Source: Nitrospinae bacterium bin107
Lineage (GTDB): Bacteria > UBA8248
Length of the DNA stretch: 64,000 nt
Direction: 5' to 3'
NCBI GenBank assembly: GCA_002238965.1
Contig: MPNJ01000013.1
Location: 34,598-98,597, forward strand
Below the pieces are notes generated by a model that saw nothing but the letters and a program-made list of their open reading frames with translations, was not told the origin of the DNA and did not search any database. Numbering within the stretch: the first letter of the stretch is position 1; every line of letters begins with the position of its first letter. A program made the position numbers and the translations under genes. Positions 1-9,231 of this stretch are shown here, piece by piece.

Positions 1-1
1 G

Positions 2-577
2 GTGCTCGAAATCGTGGGCGAGGGGCGGAACCTCGCGGTGGACGCCAACGGAAAATTCGACCTTAAAACCGCCATCGCCTACGCGGAGGCGCTCTCGCCC
101 TACAATCTCCACTGGTATGAGGAGGCGGGCGACCCGCTCGATTACGCGCTCCAGGCCGAACTCGCCGCGCATTACGACAATCCCATGGCGACGGGGGAGA
201 ACCTCTTCTCCACCCAGGATGCGCGAAACCTGATCCGCTACGGGGGGATGCGCCCGGGCGTGGACATCCTGCAGTTCGACTGCGCGCTCAGCTACGGCCT
301 GGTGGAATATCTGAGAACGCTCGAAATGGCGGAGGAGCACGGCTGGTCGGCCCGCTCGTTCATCCCCCACGGCGGACACCAGCTCTCCCTCAACATCGCG
401 GGGGGACTGGGCCTGGGCGGCAGCGAATCCTACCCAGACGTGTTCAAGCCCTTCAACGGCTTCGCCGACGGCGTGGCGGTGGAAGACGGCTACGTCGGCT
501 TCCCCGACCTGCCAGGCCTCGGCATCGAGGACAAGGCTGCGCTCAAGGACGTGTTAAGGGAGTTGTCCGCAATCTAG
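2..577 (+). CDS. Mandelate racemase/enolase-superfamily dehydratase, C-terminal part (D-tartrate dehydratase-like)
   Basis: This is the C-terminal 191 residues of an enolase-superfamily acid-sugar dehydratase; the gene begins before the window. Visible motifs follow the order of the family barrel: the metal-ligand strands with VDANGKF, YEEAGD and TGENL, then the catalytic-histidine motif PHGGHQLSLN followed by GLGLGGSESYPD. From memory, the last block resembles bacterial D-tartrate dehydratase, so dehydration of tartrate or a similar diacid is the best guess, but substrate cannot be read from sequence. The first codon in the window is GTG but is probably internal, because the N-terminal capping domain and the first catalytic lysine are missing. 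It ends 54 bases before the stop of the convergent molybdoenzyme gene. Confidence 0.85.
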   Translation: MLEIVGEGRNLAVDANGKFDLKTAIAYAEALSPYNLHWYEEAGDPLDYALQAELAAHYDNPMATGENLFSTQDARNLIRYGGMRPGVDILQFDCALSYGLVEYLRTLEMAEEHGWSARSFIPHGGHQLSLNIAGGLGLGGSESYPDVFKPFNGFADGVAVEDGYVGFPDLPGLGIEDKAALKDVLRELSAI

Positions 578-631
578 ACGACTCAGGATTCACCTCTTCG
601 GCGAAGCACTCAGCTTCTACTCCGCGCCGCC

Positions 632-1936
632 TCACGACACCCGTAGCGCAACCCGGTGCATCGTGTTGTTGAGGTATCCCTTCGGGTTCCAGTCGATGGC
701 GTGGGGCTGCATCACACCTGCGCTGTCGGTCGCCCGCGCCCAAATCTCGTAGTAACCGGCTTCCGGGAATCTGAAATCGGCGCGAAAATTCTGCCAGGCC
801 CCGTCGTTCACGGGGGCGTCCAGCGCAGCCGGCTTCCATGTCGCGCCGAAGTCATAGGAGATGTCGACAGCGGCGACCGTCCGGTCTCCCGACCAGGCAT
901 GACCGCGCACCTCCACAGCGCGCGCCGAAACCGCCCCGTTCGCGGGGTGGGTGATCAGCGATTTAACGGGCATCCGCTCGATGATGACGAAATCTTTCTC
1001 CTCCACCTTCTCGCCCGGCTCGATCCTGTATCGCGGCACCCGGTAGGAAGTCCCCGTCATCTTGGGGCCGTCGTGCACGACGTCGCGGAGGTAGATGCGC
1101 CGGAGCCATTTCTGCGAGCAAGACCCCGGCCAGCCGGGAACGACGAGCCGCAGCGGCGCCCCGTTCATCGGATGAATCGGGCCGCCATTCTGGCCAAAGG
1201 CGATGAGCACGCCCTCCGTCATCGCCTTGGCGATTGGCACGCCGCGCGAGATGAGCAGCTTGCCGGGCTGACCGGAGAGGTCCCCGTCCGCGCCGACATG
1301 GGCGGTGTAGACCACACCGGGCCGTACGCCGGCCGCCGCCAGCACGTCCTTGAGCCGCACCCCTGTCCACTTCGAACAGGCGATCGCCCCGTGGGTCCAC
1401 TGGCTGCCCTTTACCGGCGGCTTGAAAAAGGCCCGCCCGTTGCCCCCGCATTCGATGACGAGAGCCATCGTGACGACTTCGAACCTCGAGCGAAGCTCGT
1501 CGATTGACAAGGTCATGGGGCGTTCTACGAGACCATCGACGGTGAGGGTCCAGGCGTCCGCCGACGCTTCGGTGGGCGGGACGCCGTTGTTGCGAATGAA
1601 ATGCCGGGATGTCGGGGTGACCGGGTCATCGAGCAGATGGGGCGGCGTTTCGGCGTTGAGCGGCCGCTTGTTCAGCAGCGTGAGGCCGTCCTTTCCGACA
1701 AGCACCTTCTCGTCGGCGAAAGCCGCCGGGATGAGCCCCGCCGGCATGCTGCGGTGAAACGGAATCGCCGCGCCCACCATCGCCGTCATGGCGGCAAGCC
1801 CGGCGCCCCGCAGAAAGCCACGCCTGTCGAAATTAGTTTCTCGTCCGAAAAAGGCGCTATCCGCCGCCACCGGGTCCGCGGCGAAAAATTCGTGTATATC
1901 CCGGGCCTCGGAGGATGCGGATTCCTCTTTCGACAT
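632..1936 (-). CDS. SoxC/sulfite-oxidase-family molybdopterin enzyme, Tat-exported
   Basis: A 434-aa sulfite oxidase-family molybdoenzyme. A twin-arginine signal (RRGFLRG, residues 38-44) sits after a long polar N-terminus, so the folded enzyme is probably exported to the periplasm. The molybdopterin domain contains the family cysteine ligand in IECGGNGR (Cys163) and the HPMNGAPLRLVVPGWPG segment. The C-terminal third looks like the Mo-co dimerisation domain (HPANGAVSARAVEVRGHAW). It resembles SoxC (sulfane dehydrogenase subunit), but no haem partner SoxD and no other sox genes are nearby, so the substrate is uncertain. The ATG at 1936 is chosen because AGAGGAG lies just upstream; a longer in-frame extension lacks a Shine-Dalgarno site. 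Confidence 0.88.
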   Translation of the reverse strand: MSKEESASSEARDIHEFFAADPVAADSAFFGRETNFDRRGFLRGAGLAAMTAMVGAAIPFHRSMPAGLIPAAFADEKVLVGKDGLTLLNKRPLNAETPPHLLDDPVTPTSRHFIRNNGVPPTEASADAWTLTVDGLVERPMTLSIDELRSRFEVVTMALVIECGGNGRAFFKPPVKGSQWTHGAIACSKWTGVRLKDVLAAAGVRPGVVYTAHVGADGDLSGQPGKLLISRGVPIAKAMTEGVLIAFGQNGGPIHPMNGAPLRLVVPGWPGSCSQKWLRRIYLRDVVHDGPKMTGTSYRVPRYRIEPGEKVEEKDFVIIERMPVKSLITHPANGAVSARAVEVRGHAWSGDRTVAAVDISYDFGATWKPAALDAPVNDGAWQNFRADFRFPEAGYYEIWARATDSAGVMQPHAIDWNPKGYLNNTMHRVALRVS

Positions 1937-1984
1937 GGCGTTCTCCTCTTGCGGACAACCGCCTGGAGAAAATCGCACTGCAGC

Positions 1985-2989
1985 CTAGACGAACTCGGGC
2001 ATCACCTCTTTGGCGAAGCGCTCGAGCGTCCTCAGGACGAGTTCCTGCGGCATTCCTGGCCACTGAACCCGGAACGCCATGTGGTCCACGCCCAGCTCGT
2101 CGCGGTGGCGCCTGATGTCCTCGGCCACGTCTTCCGCCGAGCCGATCAGGAACCTGTCGGAGCGCAACTCGTCTAGCGGCATCCGGAGCGTATCGCTTTC
2201 GGGCAACGCCTCGCTCTGGCCCCACTTTACATAGACGTTGTATTTCACCCCCAGATAATCCGCGCATTCGCGAAAGGCGCTCTCCCTGTCCTCGCCGATG
2301 AACATCTCCTTGATGACCGGCGTCGCATCGGGCGCGCCCTTGCCTGCGGCTTCGCGTTCAGCGTGGAACATCTCCATCTGGCGCTTCAAGGTGTCGAAGC
2401 GCGCATGGGGATTCAGGAACCACGCCTCTCCCATCCGCGCCGCGCGCTTCACCGCGCCGTCTCCGTTCGCCGCTATCCAGATGGGAGGTCTCGGCTTCTG
2501 GATGGGCCGCATGGTGAGATTTACGTCTTCGAGCTTTACGACCTCGCCCTCATAATCGAGCGTCCCCTCTTCGAGCAGGCGGGTGAGGGCTTCGAGTTTC
2601 TCCTCGAAAGCCTTGATGCGATAGGGTTTCGTGAGGCCGAACGCGCGGTATTCGGGCTCGCGGTAGCCCAGCCCCACGCCGAGCACGAAGCGGCCCTTCG
2701 TCATGGCGTCGAGCGTGGCGACCTGCTCGGCCACGTCCACCGGGTTGTGAAGAGCGAGCAGCAGGATGCCGGTGCCGACGGTCATATCGCCCGCGTGAGC
2801 CGCCACCTGGGCGACGCTCGGCCAGGTCTGCATCATCCAAACACCCTCGGTGAGATAGTGCTGTCCGCACCAAACGCTGTGAAAGCCCAAATCCCGAATC
2901 AGGCGCACCTGTTCGAGATGCTCCTCCCAGCGTTCCGCGGGGTCATCCCCCAGGGAGTGCTGGTTCATGACGAACATGCCGAATTTCAT
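1985..2989 (-). CDS. LLM-class (bacterial luciferase-like) flavin/F420-dependent oxidoreductase
   Basis: A 334-aa TIM-barrel protein of the luciferase-like monooxygenase family. It starts MKFGMFVMNQHS and shows typical blocks: TVGTGILLLALHNPVDVAEQ, FVLGVGLGYREPEY and RPPIWIAANGDGAVKRAARMG. Members use FMN or coenzyme F420. An F420 biosynthesis operon 6 kb away makes F420 plausible, but the cofactor is not proven by sequence. Start ATG 2989 is preceded by GAGAGGG; it follows the CitE-like gene closely and is probably co-transcribed with it and with the downstream molybdoenzyme gene. Confidence 0.87.
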   Translation of the reverse strand: MKFGMFVMNQHSLGDDPAERWEEHLEQVRLIRDLGFHSVWCGQHYLTEGVWMMQTWPSVAQVAAHAGDMTVGTGILLLALHNPVDVAEQVATLDAMTKGRFVLGVGLGYREPEYRAFGLTKPYRIKAFEEKLEALTRLLEEGTLDYEGEVVKLEDVNLTMRPIQKPRPPIWIAANGDGAVKRAARMGEAWFLNPHARFDTLKRQMEMFHAEREAAGKGAPDATPVIKEMFIGEDRESAFRECADYLGVKYNVYVKWGQSEALPESDTLRMPLDELRSDRFLIGSAEDVAEDIRRHRDELGVDHMAFRVQWPGMPQELVLRTLERFAKEVMPEFV

Positions 2990-3011
2990 ATCACCCTCTC
3001 GTTTTGTCTTG

Positions 3012-3917
3012 TTAGTCCTTCGTTCCGAAATCATCGGCCAGGGCGATGACTTTTTCCGCCGCCTCGACCACCGGATAGTCGATCATGCGCCCGCCGACGG
3101 AAACGCTCGCCTCCCCCCGCGCCGTCGCCTCCTCGAAGGCGACGACCACCTCGCGCGCCTTTTCGACTTCATCTTTCGTCGGCGTAAACGCGTGGTTCAC
3201 GATTTCCACCTGCCTGGGGTGGATGCAGAACTTGCCGAACATGCCGAGGGCGCGGCACCGCACGGCGCTCGCCGCGAGACCCTCCTGATCGTCCAGGGCT
3301 ATCCACACCGTGTCGAGCGGTTTCTCCCGTCCAGCACTTCTTGAAGCGACCGCGATGCGCGAGCGCGGGTAGTCGAAAGTGAACTCATCGCGCGGCCACT
3401 CGATGTCCAGATCGTTGGTGTAATCCCCCGCCCCGAATGCGAGCTGGAAACGCCGCTCTCCCGTATCGGCGGAGGCTATCGAGAAAGCATCCTCCACGCC
3501 CCGGGCGTTCTCGATGATGGCGAGCAGGTGAATGCCTCCCGCCTCACAGCCCGCTTTTCTTTCCGCATCGCGGATCAACCGGTCGGCCGCCAATATCTGT
3601 CCGGCGTTCTCCGCCTTGGGCAGCACGATTCCCCGCAGCGCGGGCCCCACGACGGCCGCGATGTCCTCAGGGCCGCAAGCGATAGAAAAACCCGTCACGT
3701 CATCCAAGGGATTCACACGCACGAAAACGTCCGCACCGTCTTCTGCGGCTATCGTCTTGACCGCTGCACCGAGCGCATCGCGCGTGGATGTCTTCTCATC
3801 GGCGGGTACGGCGTCTTCCAGGTCCAGAACGACGGCGTCGGCCCCGGCCTTGCCCACCTTGGCGAGCATTCTCTCCCTGTTTCCGGGGGCGAAGAGAATC
3901 GTCCGGTAGAGTTTCAT
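3012..3917 (-). CDS. HpcH/HpaI aldolase / CitE-like lyase family protein
   Basis: A 301-aa CitE-like C-C lyase. Family signatures are the N-terminal YRTILFAPGNRERML, the magnesium/acid motif VVLDLEDAVP (about 29-38), VRVNPLD with the CoA/oxoacid-binding arginine, LPKAEN, and IIENARGVEDAF followed by FGAGDYTNDL. Such enzymes cleave citramalyl-, malyl- or related CoA thioesters or add acetyl-CoA to oxoacids. The lack of a citrate lyase alpha/gamma subunit nearby argues for a stand-alone malyl/citramalyl-CoA-type activity. It lies 22 bases upstream of the LLM gene on the same strand. Confidence 0.85.
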   Translation of the reverse strand: MKLYRTILFAPGNRERMLAKVGKAGADAVVLDLEDAVPADEKTSTRDALGAAVKTIAAEDGADVFVRVNPLDDVTGFSIACGPEDIAAVVGPALRGIVLPKAENAGQILAADRLIRDAERKAGCEAGGIHLLAIIENARGVEDAFSIASADTGERRFQLAFGAGDYTNDLDIEWPRDEFTFDYPRSRIAVASRSAGREKPLDTVWIALDDQEGLAASAVRCRALGMFGKFCIHPRQVEIVNHAFTPTKDEVEKAREVVVAFEEATARGEASVSVGGRMIDYPVVEAAEKVIALADDFGTKD

Positions 3918-4092
3918 GGATGGTTCTCCTTTTCTCTCATTATCTAAAGTGATGTGTTTTTACCCTTGATGACGGCGCTTGCCAAGCCGTAGCGGCCTTG
4001 CACTTCGGGACAAACACCTGCTTTCGTTTCGGCTCGTCGGCGGATGGAATATAATCGCCCGGAAATCAACGAAACCCCTTTGGAGAGTTTTC

Positions 4093-5766
4093 ATGAATCC
4101 CGACGAACTGCTGCACCGCCCCATCACGGAGTTGTCTGCCCTCATCCAGGCCGACGAAACAAAGCCGAGCGAGGTGATTGAGACCCACATCGCCAGAACC
4201 CAGGGGCTGGACGCCACAATCAACGCCTTCACGAGGACCACTTTCGACCTCGCCAGGGAACAGGCGGAGCGGCTGGATTCAGAACTCGTCGCTGGAAACT
4301 ACCGGGGGCCGCTCCACGGGATTCCCGTCGCGCTCAAGGACCTGTTCGACCTCGAAGGCCACCCGACCACGGCGGGCAGCCGGATTCTGGGGAAAAGCGC
4401 GGCGGTCGAGACGGCGGAATGCGTGCGCAGGCTCATCGAGGCGGGAGCGGTCATCATCGGAAAGACGAACTTGCAGGAATTCGCGCGCGGCGGCACCGGG
4501 GCGAACAGCGCTTTCGGCCCGGCGCGAAACCCCTGGAGCCTCGACCACACACCGGGGGGAAGTAGCAGCGGCTCGGCCGCCTGCGTGGCGGCGGGGATGG
4601 CGGCGGCAGCGCTCGGCTCCGACACGGGCGGCTCGGTGCGCCTGCCCGCTTCGTTCTGCAACCTGGTGGGCATCCGCTCCACTTATGGCCGGGTGAGCAG
4701 GGCCGGGGCCGTGCCCTTGGGCTTGAGCTTCGACAACGTGGGTCCCCTCACGCGCACGGTGGAAGACGCCGCTCTCATCCTGCAGGCCATCGCAGGCTCA
4801 GACCCCAAGGACCCGACGACGGGAACCGGGCCTGCTCCCGATTTCCTGGAAACCGTGAACGAGGGCGTGCGCGGCATGACGCTCGGCGTCGCGACCAACC
4901 ATTTCTGGCCGGGGGAGGACCCCGAGGCGGAGGCTATTGTGCGCGAGGGTATCGCCCGGTTCGAGGCGTTGGGCGCGCGTGTCGTGGAAGTGGAAATCCC
5001 CTGGGCGAGGCTCGGCCAGGTCGCCTACGCCGCGACCGTGGGGCCTGAGGGTGCGGAATACCACCGTAAATTCCTCGAAAACCACCGGGACGGGTACGTA
5101 TCCCCCGGAGCGGATTTTTTCGAGTACAGCCTCTTCATTCCGGGCTGGCGGTACGTGCAGGCGCAAAAGGCCCGCACATTCTTCATCCGTCAGGCGGCGG
5201 AGGTGTTCAGGAAAGTGGACGCCGTACTCACGCCCACAGTCGCCATTGCGCCCCCCACAATCGCGGATTGTCTCGACGGCATGAAGATGTGGCCGATAGT
5301 GAGCGATAATACCGCCGCCTTCAGCACCATAGGCAACCCCGTGCTCCAGGTGCCTTGCGGGTTCACGAAAGCGCGCCTGCCCGTCGGCCTCCAGATTGCG
5401 GGGAGATGGGGGGATGAGGCGCGCCTGTTCCGAATCGGCAAGGCGCTGGAAGACGACAATCCGCTGTGGCAGTTGAGGCCGCCCGAGGTCGACGAGCAGC
5501 CGCCTCCCGAAGATTTTCCAGAAGCCGCTGCATCGCCGCCGCAAGAAATGACGGAGACAGAAGCCGCCGCCCACATTCTCGCCATGGCGAAAACCATGGG
5601 CTACCGGATTGATAAGGATAAAATATCGCCGGATGGACTCGCCCAGGGCGTTACGAACATGCTCGCGGGACTGGAAAAACTCGATGACCTCGCCCTCGAT
5701 GATTGCGAACGCGCGGAGACACTCAACCTGCTCGATATGGATTTCGACTCCATCCCAAGCCCGTAA
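4093..5766 (+). CDS. Amidase-signature hydrolase with an unusual C-terminal tail
   Basis: A 557-aa amidase. The Ser-cisSer-Lys triad is visible: the lysine in PVALKDLFD (Lys82), the cis-serine in PGGSSSGSAA (157/158) and the nucleophile in SDTGGSVRLP (Ser181). The catalytic fold ends near residue 470 (LPVGLQIAGRWGDEARL). A tail of roughly 80 residues follows, acidic and predicted helical (from about QEMTETEAAAHIL onward), which ordinary amidases lack. The substrate is unknown; no gatB or gatC is adjacent, so a role in tRNA amidation is unlikely. ATG 4093 follows GGAGAG; a longer in-frame extension upstream has no ribosome-binding site. Confidence 0.85.
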   Translation: MNPDELLHRPITELSALIQADETKPSEVIETHIARTQGLDATINAFTRTTFDLAREQAERLDSELVAGNYRGPLHGIPVALKDLFDLEGHPTTAGSRILGKSAAVETAECVRRLIEAGAVIIGKTNLQEFARGGTGANSAFGPARNPWSLDHTPGGSSSGSAACVAAGMAAAALGSDTGGSVRLPASFCNLVGIRSTYGRVSRAGAVPLGLSFDNVGPLTRTVEDAALILQAIAGSDPKDPTTGTGPAPDFLETVNEGVRGMTLGVATNHFWPGEDPEAEAIVREGIARFEALGARVVEVEIPWARLGQVAYAATVGPEGAEYHRKFLENHRDGYVSPGADFFEYSLFIPGWRYVQAQKARTFFIRQAAEVFRKVDAVLTPTVAIAPPTIADCLDGMKMWPIVSDNTAAFSTIGNPVLQVPCGFTKARLPVGLQIAGRWGDEARLFRIGKALEDDNPLWQLRPPEVDEQPPPEDFPEAAASPPQEMTETEAAAHILAMAKTMGYRIDKDKISPDGLAQGVTNMLAGLEKLDDLALDDCERAETLNLLDMDFDSIPSP

Positions 5767-5773
5767 GAAACGC

Positions 5774-6898
5774 CTAATCCGGCTTCAGGAGAACCTTCAG
5801 GCACTCCCCCGTGCCCGTGACCTCGATGCCCGCCTGCACCTGGGAGAGCGGCAGGCGGTGCGTGAAGATGTCGTCAATCGGCAGGTCCGTTCTGAGCAGC
5901 ATGTCCATCGCCGGTTCGAACTGCACCTGGGGATAGGCCCATGAGCCGCAGATGTCCACGTCCTTGTTGCACACCTGGTGGGGCCTGATCTCCACCCCGC
6001 CCGGGTCGCCGTAATGCCCGACCTCGACGAGCTTCCCGCCGCGGCGGACGATGTCCAGCCCCTCGGCGAAGGCAGCGGGAACACCCGCCGCCTCGATAAC
6101 CACGTCGGGCCCCACGCCGTCCGTCCAGGAGAGGATCTGCTCTTTTCTTTCTTCCTGCGTGAGCGCCGACAGGCTCACCGTCTTCGTGGCGCCGAATTTT
6201 CTGGAGAACGCGAGTCGTTCTTCGCTCATATCCACCGCGATTATCTCGCCCGCCCCCATTGTCTTGAGAGAGGCCACAACGAGCAGACCGATGGGGCCCA
6301 CGCCCATGACGGCGCACCGAGCGCCCACGCCGAACCCCTCCCCCGCGTAGGGGATGCCCGGCGAGAGCGAACGTCCCGCCGCTCTCTGGGCCACCGCCAG
6401 GGGTTCGCATAGCGTGGCGCGCTCGAGCGAGAGACCCTCGGGCAGCTTCAGGACGAAAGAATTTCCGGGAATGTACATGTACTCGGAAAACGCCCCGAAA
6501 AGGTGCGGCGCCTCTGCCGAGGTGCGGAAACCGAAAACCGTGCGGTTCGGGCACAACTGGGGCCGGTGCGGCGTGTGAATACAGAACCAGCATTTCCCGC
6601 AGGCCTGGCTGCCCGGCGCCACGGTGATGGCGTCTCCTTCTTCGATGGGGCCGCCCACGATCTTCATGTTCGCATTCGCCAGGGGACCCATCTTCTCGAC
6701 GAACCCGCTGAACTCATGACCCGGAATTACCGGCCACGCCAGGTTCAGGTTGCCCCCGTACATGTGCTTGTCCGAACCGCAGACGCCGACAGCGGACACC
6801 TTCATCAAAAGGGCGTCGTCCTCAATCTCGGGCATGGGGTATTCACGCAGGGCGATCTCGCCCGGCTGTAGGATCGTGGCGGCCTGAACGGTGGACAT
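5774..6898 (-). CDS. Zinc-dependent medium-chain alcohol/polyol dehydrogenase
   Basis: A 374-aa medium-chain dehydrogenase. Catalytic-zinc ligands are Cys40 (GVCGSDKH) and His61-Glu62 (PGHEFSG). A structural-zinc lobe holds Cys100, 103, 106 and 116 (CGKCWFC ... LC), with slightly wider final spacing than usual. The NAD(P)-binding Rossmann motif is GVGPIGLL. The sequence resembles sorbitol/threonine dehydrogenase-like members, but substrate is not assignable. It is convergent with the amidase gene, with only 7 bases between the two stop codons. Confidence 0.88.
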   Translation of the reverse strand: MSTVQAATILQPGEIALREYPMPEIEDDALLMKVSAVGVCGSDKHMYGGNLNLAWPVIPGHEFSGFVEKMGPLANANMKIVGGPIEEGDAITVAPGSQACGKCWFCIHTPHRPQLCPNRTVFGFRTSAEAPHLFGAFSEYMYIPGNSFVLKLPEGLSLERATLCEPLAVAQRAAGRSLSPGIPYAGEGFGVGARCAVMGVGPIGLLVVASLKTMGAGEIIAVDMSEERLAFSRKFGATKTVSLSALTQEERKEQILSWTDGVGPDVVIEAAGVPAAFAEGLDIVRRGGKLVEVGHYGDPGGVEIRPHQVCNKDVDICGSWAYPQVQFEPAMDMLLRTDLPIDDIFTHRLPLSQVQAGIEVTGTGECLKVLLKPD

Positions 6899-7049
6899 CG
6901 AATCCGTCTCCTCGAAGCGATGGTTTTGAGCGCCGGAAATCGGCGCGGAGCGTCTCTGGAAGTTGTTATGAGCGCTACTTTAGCGTATCTCTAATTCCCG
7001 CCACAATGAACGCAGTGGAAGCGAACCCCGAATCTCCTGAGGAACCACC

Positions 7050-7913
7050 ATGCCGCTCGAGAAGACGCTCGCTATCTTCGGCTACCCACTGGGGCATACG
7101 CTCTCGCCCGTCATGCACAACGCGGCGGCGCAGGCGCTGGGACTGCCCTACCGCTTCACGGCGTATGAGGTGCACCCGGATCAGTACGAAGAAGCGGTAC
7201 GCGGCGCGGGCGCGATGGGTTTCGCGGGATTTTGCGTCACCATCCCGCATAAGGTCGCCACGTTCGAACTCGTGGACGACGTGAGTGAAGATGCGAGGCT
7301 CATGGGCGCGGTGAACATGGTGACCTTCGAGGAGGGCGGCAGGCTCAAGGGCCACAACACCGACGGCGCGGGCTGGCTCCGCTCCCTGGAAGAGGAAACG
7401 GGAGTATCCCCACAAGGAAAAAGATGCCTTCTTCTGGGCGCGGGCGGGGCCGCGCGGGCCATCGCCATCAAGCTCGCGCAAACCGGCGCGGCGCATATCG
7501 AGATTCGAAACCGCACGGCTGAAAAGGCGGTATCGCTGGCGGAAGAAGTGAAATCCCATTTTCCGAATACTGAAATTCACGGAGGTGGCCTGGATGCGCT
7601 TGAATCCGCCGCCCGGGAACGGGATATTATCGTCAACACGACGAGCCTGGGGATGAGCGGGGATGAGGCGCGGGAGGCGGCATGCTGTCTTCCCGAGAAG
7701 TTCATACCGCCGGATAGCATCTGCGCTGATGCGGTCTATAGCCCGCTCGACACCCCGTTTCTGAAGGCCGCCCGAAGAAAAGGCGCGCGCGCCGTCTCCG
7801 GTATCGGCTGGCTTTTACACCAGGGCGCCCTGGGCTGGGAGCTTTGGACAGGTACGCAGATGCCCATAGAGCACGTGCGTGAAAAGATGCTCGAAGCGCT
7901 TCAGAATCGATAG
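7050..7913 (+). CDS. aroE: Shikimate dehydrogenase
   Basis: A 287-aa AroE: reduction of 3-dehydroshikimate to shikimate with NADPH in aromatic amino acid synthesis. The substrate site shows GYPLGHTLSPVMHN, the catalytic lysine in TIPHKVATFE (Lys68) and the aspartate in GHNTDGAGW (Asp105). The NADP site shows GAGGAARAIA followed by IRNRTAEKA. The first serine of the usual SxS shikimate-binding pair is a threonine here. It starts a run of plus-strand genes leading into the F420 operon; other aro genes are absent. Confidence 0.9.
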   Translation: MPLEKTLAIFGYPLGHTLSPVMHNAAAQALGLPYRFTAYEVHPDQYEEAVRGAGAMGFAGFCVTIPHKVATFELVDDVSEDARLMGAVNMVTFEEGGRLKGHNTDGAGWLRSLEEETGVSPQGKRCLLLGAGGAARAIAIKLAQTGAAHIEIRNRTAEKAVSLAEEVKSHFPNTEIHGGGLDALESAARERDIIVNTTSLGMSGDEAREAACCLPEKFIPPDSICADAVYSPLDTPFLKAARRKGARAVSGIGWLLHQGALGWELWTGTQMPIEHVREKMLEALQNR

Positions 7914-7946
7914 TATCCACCTGAGACAAGGAGCCTGAGAAATTCC

Positions 7947-9137
7947 ATGAGTATGCCTCTTGAGGGGATTCGCGTCCTCGATCTTTCCAGAATTCTGGCG
8001 GGGCCATTCTGCACCATGATGCTCGGCGACATGGGGGCCGAAGTCATCAAGGTCGAAAACCCCGTCGGCGGAGACGACACACGCGGCTGGCCGCCTTTTT
8101 ATGAGGGCGGCGAGAGCAGTTATTTCCAGTCCGTGAACCGCAACAAGAAAAGCCTCACGCTGAACCTGAAAGCCGAGGAAGGAAAATCGATTTTAAGGGG
8201 ACTCGTCGAGGAATCGGACATCCTCATCCAGAATTTCCGGCCCGGCGCCATTGAGCGGCTCGGCTTCGACTGGGATACCTGCCACGCGCTCAACCCCCGG
8301 CTCATCTACGCCAGCGTCTCGGGCTACGGCCAGAGCGGCCCCTCCAAGGAGAGACCCGCCTACGACATCCTCCTGCAAGGCGAAGGGGGCCTCATGAGCA
8401 TCACGGGCGCAGAAGGTGGCGGGGGCTTCAAGACGGGCATCGCCATCGCCGACCTCACCACCGCCATGTTCGCGACCCAGGGGATCCTGCTGGCCATCAT
8501 CGCCCGCGAGAGGACGGGGAAGGGCCAGTACGTCGACACGGCGATCCAGGACGGACAAGCCGCGCTCATGAGCCACGCCGCGGGGAACTTCTTCGCAACG
8601 GAAACGCCTCCCGGACGGTTGGGGAACCGCCACCCGAGCATCGCGCCGTACCGTGATTTTCCCTGCTCGGACGGGGAACTCATCGTCGCGGCGGCCAACG
8701 ACTCCTTGTGGCAGCGGTTCGCCCGCGCCATCGGCAGGGCGGATCTGGCGGACGATCCAAAATGGGATACGAACGCGGCGCGCGTATCGGGGCGCGATGA
8801 ACTGGAAGCGGAGATCGAGGAGACCATGCGGGTCAGGACCCGCGCGGAGTGGGCCGAAATCGTATCGGACGCCGGGGTGCCCTGCGGGCCGGTGCGGACG
8901 ATTGAGGAGTTGTGCGCGGACCCGCAGATACATCACCGCGAGATGGTCGTCGAGATGGAACACGCGAGGACCGGCGTCCTGAAGGTGATGGGGAACCCCA
9001 TGAAGCTCTCGGATACCCCTGGTGAAATCCGCATGCCACCTCCCCTGCTGGGAGAGCACACGGATGAAATTCTCACCAGCCTGCTCGGCAAGTCGGGTGA
9101 GGAAATCACCGCGCTGAAAGAAAAGGGCGTTGCCTAG
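7947..9137 (+). CDS. Type III CoA transferase (CaiB/BaiF family)
   Basis: A 396-aa family III CoA transferase that moves CoA between carboxylic acids. The N-terminus (PLEGIRVLDLSRILAGPFCTM) and GAEVIKVENP are diagnostic. The conserved aspartate region is RPAYDILLQGEGGLMSITG, and the C-terminus has GVPCGPVRTIEEL. The acyl substrate is unknown; such genes are common beside organic-acid enzymes like those at the left of the window. Start at 7947 has AAGGAG about 13 bases upstream; ATG 7953 is a possible alternative. Confidence 0.9.
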   Translation: MSMPLEGIRVLDLSRILAGPFCTMMLGDMGAEVIKVENPVGGDDTRGWPPFYEGGESSYFQSVNRNKKSLTLNLKAEEGKSILRGLVEESDILIQNFRPGAIERLGFDWDTCHALNPRLIYASVSGYGQSGPSKERPAYDILLQGEGGLMSITGAEGGGGFKTGIAIADLTTAMFATQGILLAIIARERTGKGQYVDTAIQDGQAALMSHAAGNFFATETPPGRLGNRHPSIAPYRDFPCSDGELIVAAANDSLWQRFARAIGRADLADDPKWDTNAARVSGRDELEAEIEETMRVRTRAEWAEIVSDAGVPCGPVRTIEELCADPQIHHREMVVEMEHARTGVLKVMGNPMKLSDTPGEIRMPPPLLGEHTDEILTSLLGKSGEEITALKEKGVA

Positions 9138-9231
9138 CGCGCATGGGGAGCCAAGCCTTGTCAGACGCGGCCCTCGCCGATAGGATGCGGGAGAAATCGC
9201 GGACTTTACTCGACAGAAACGGAGAAACGTC

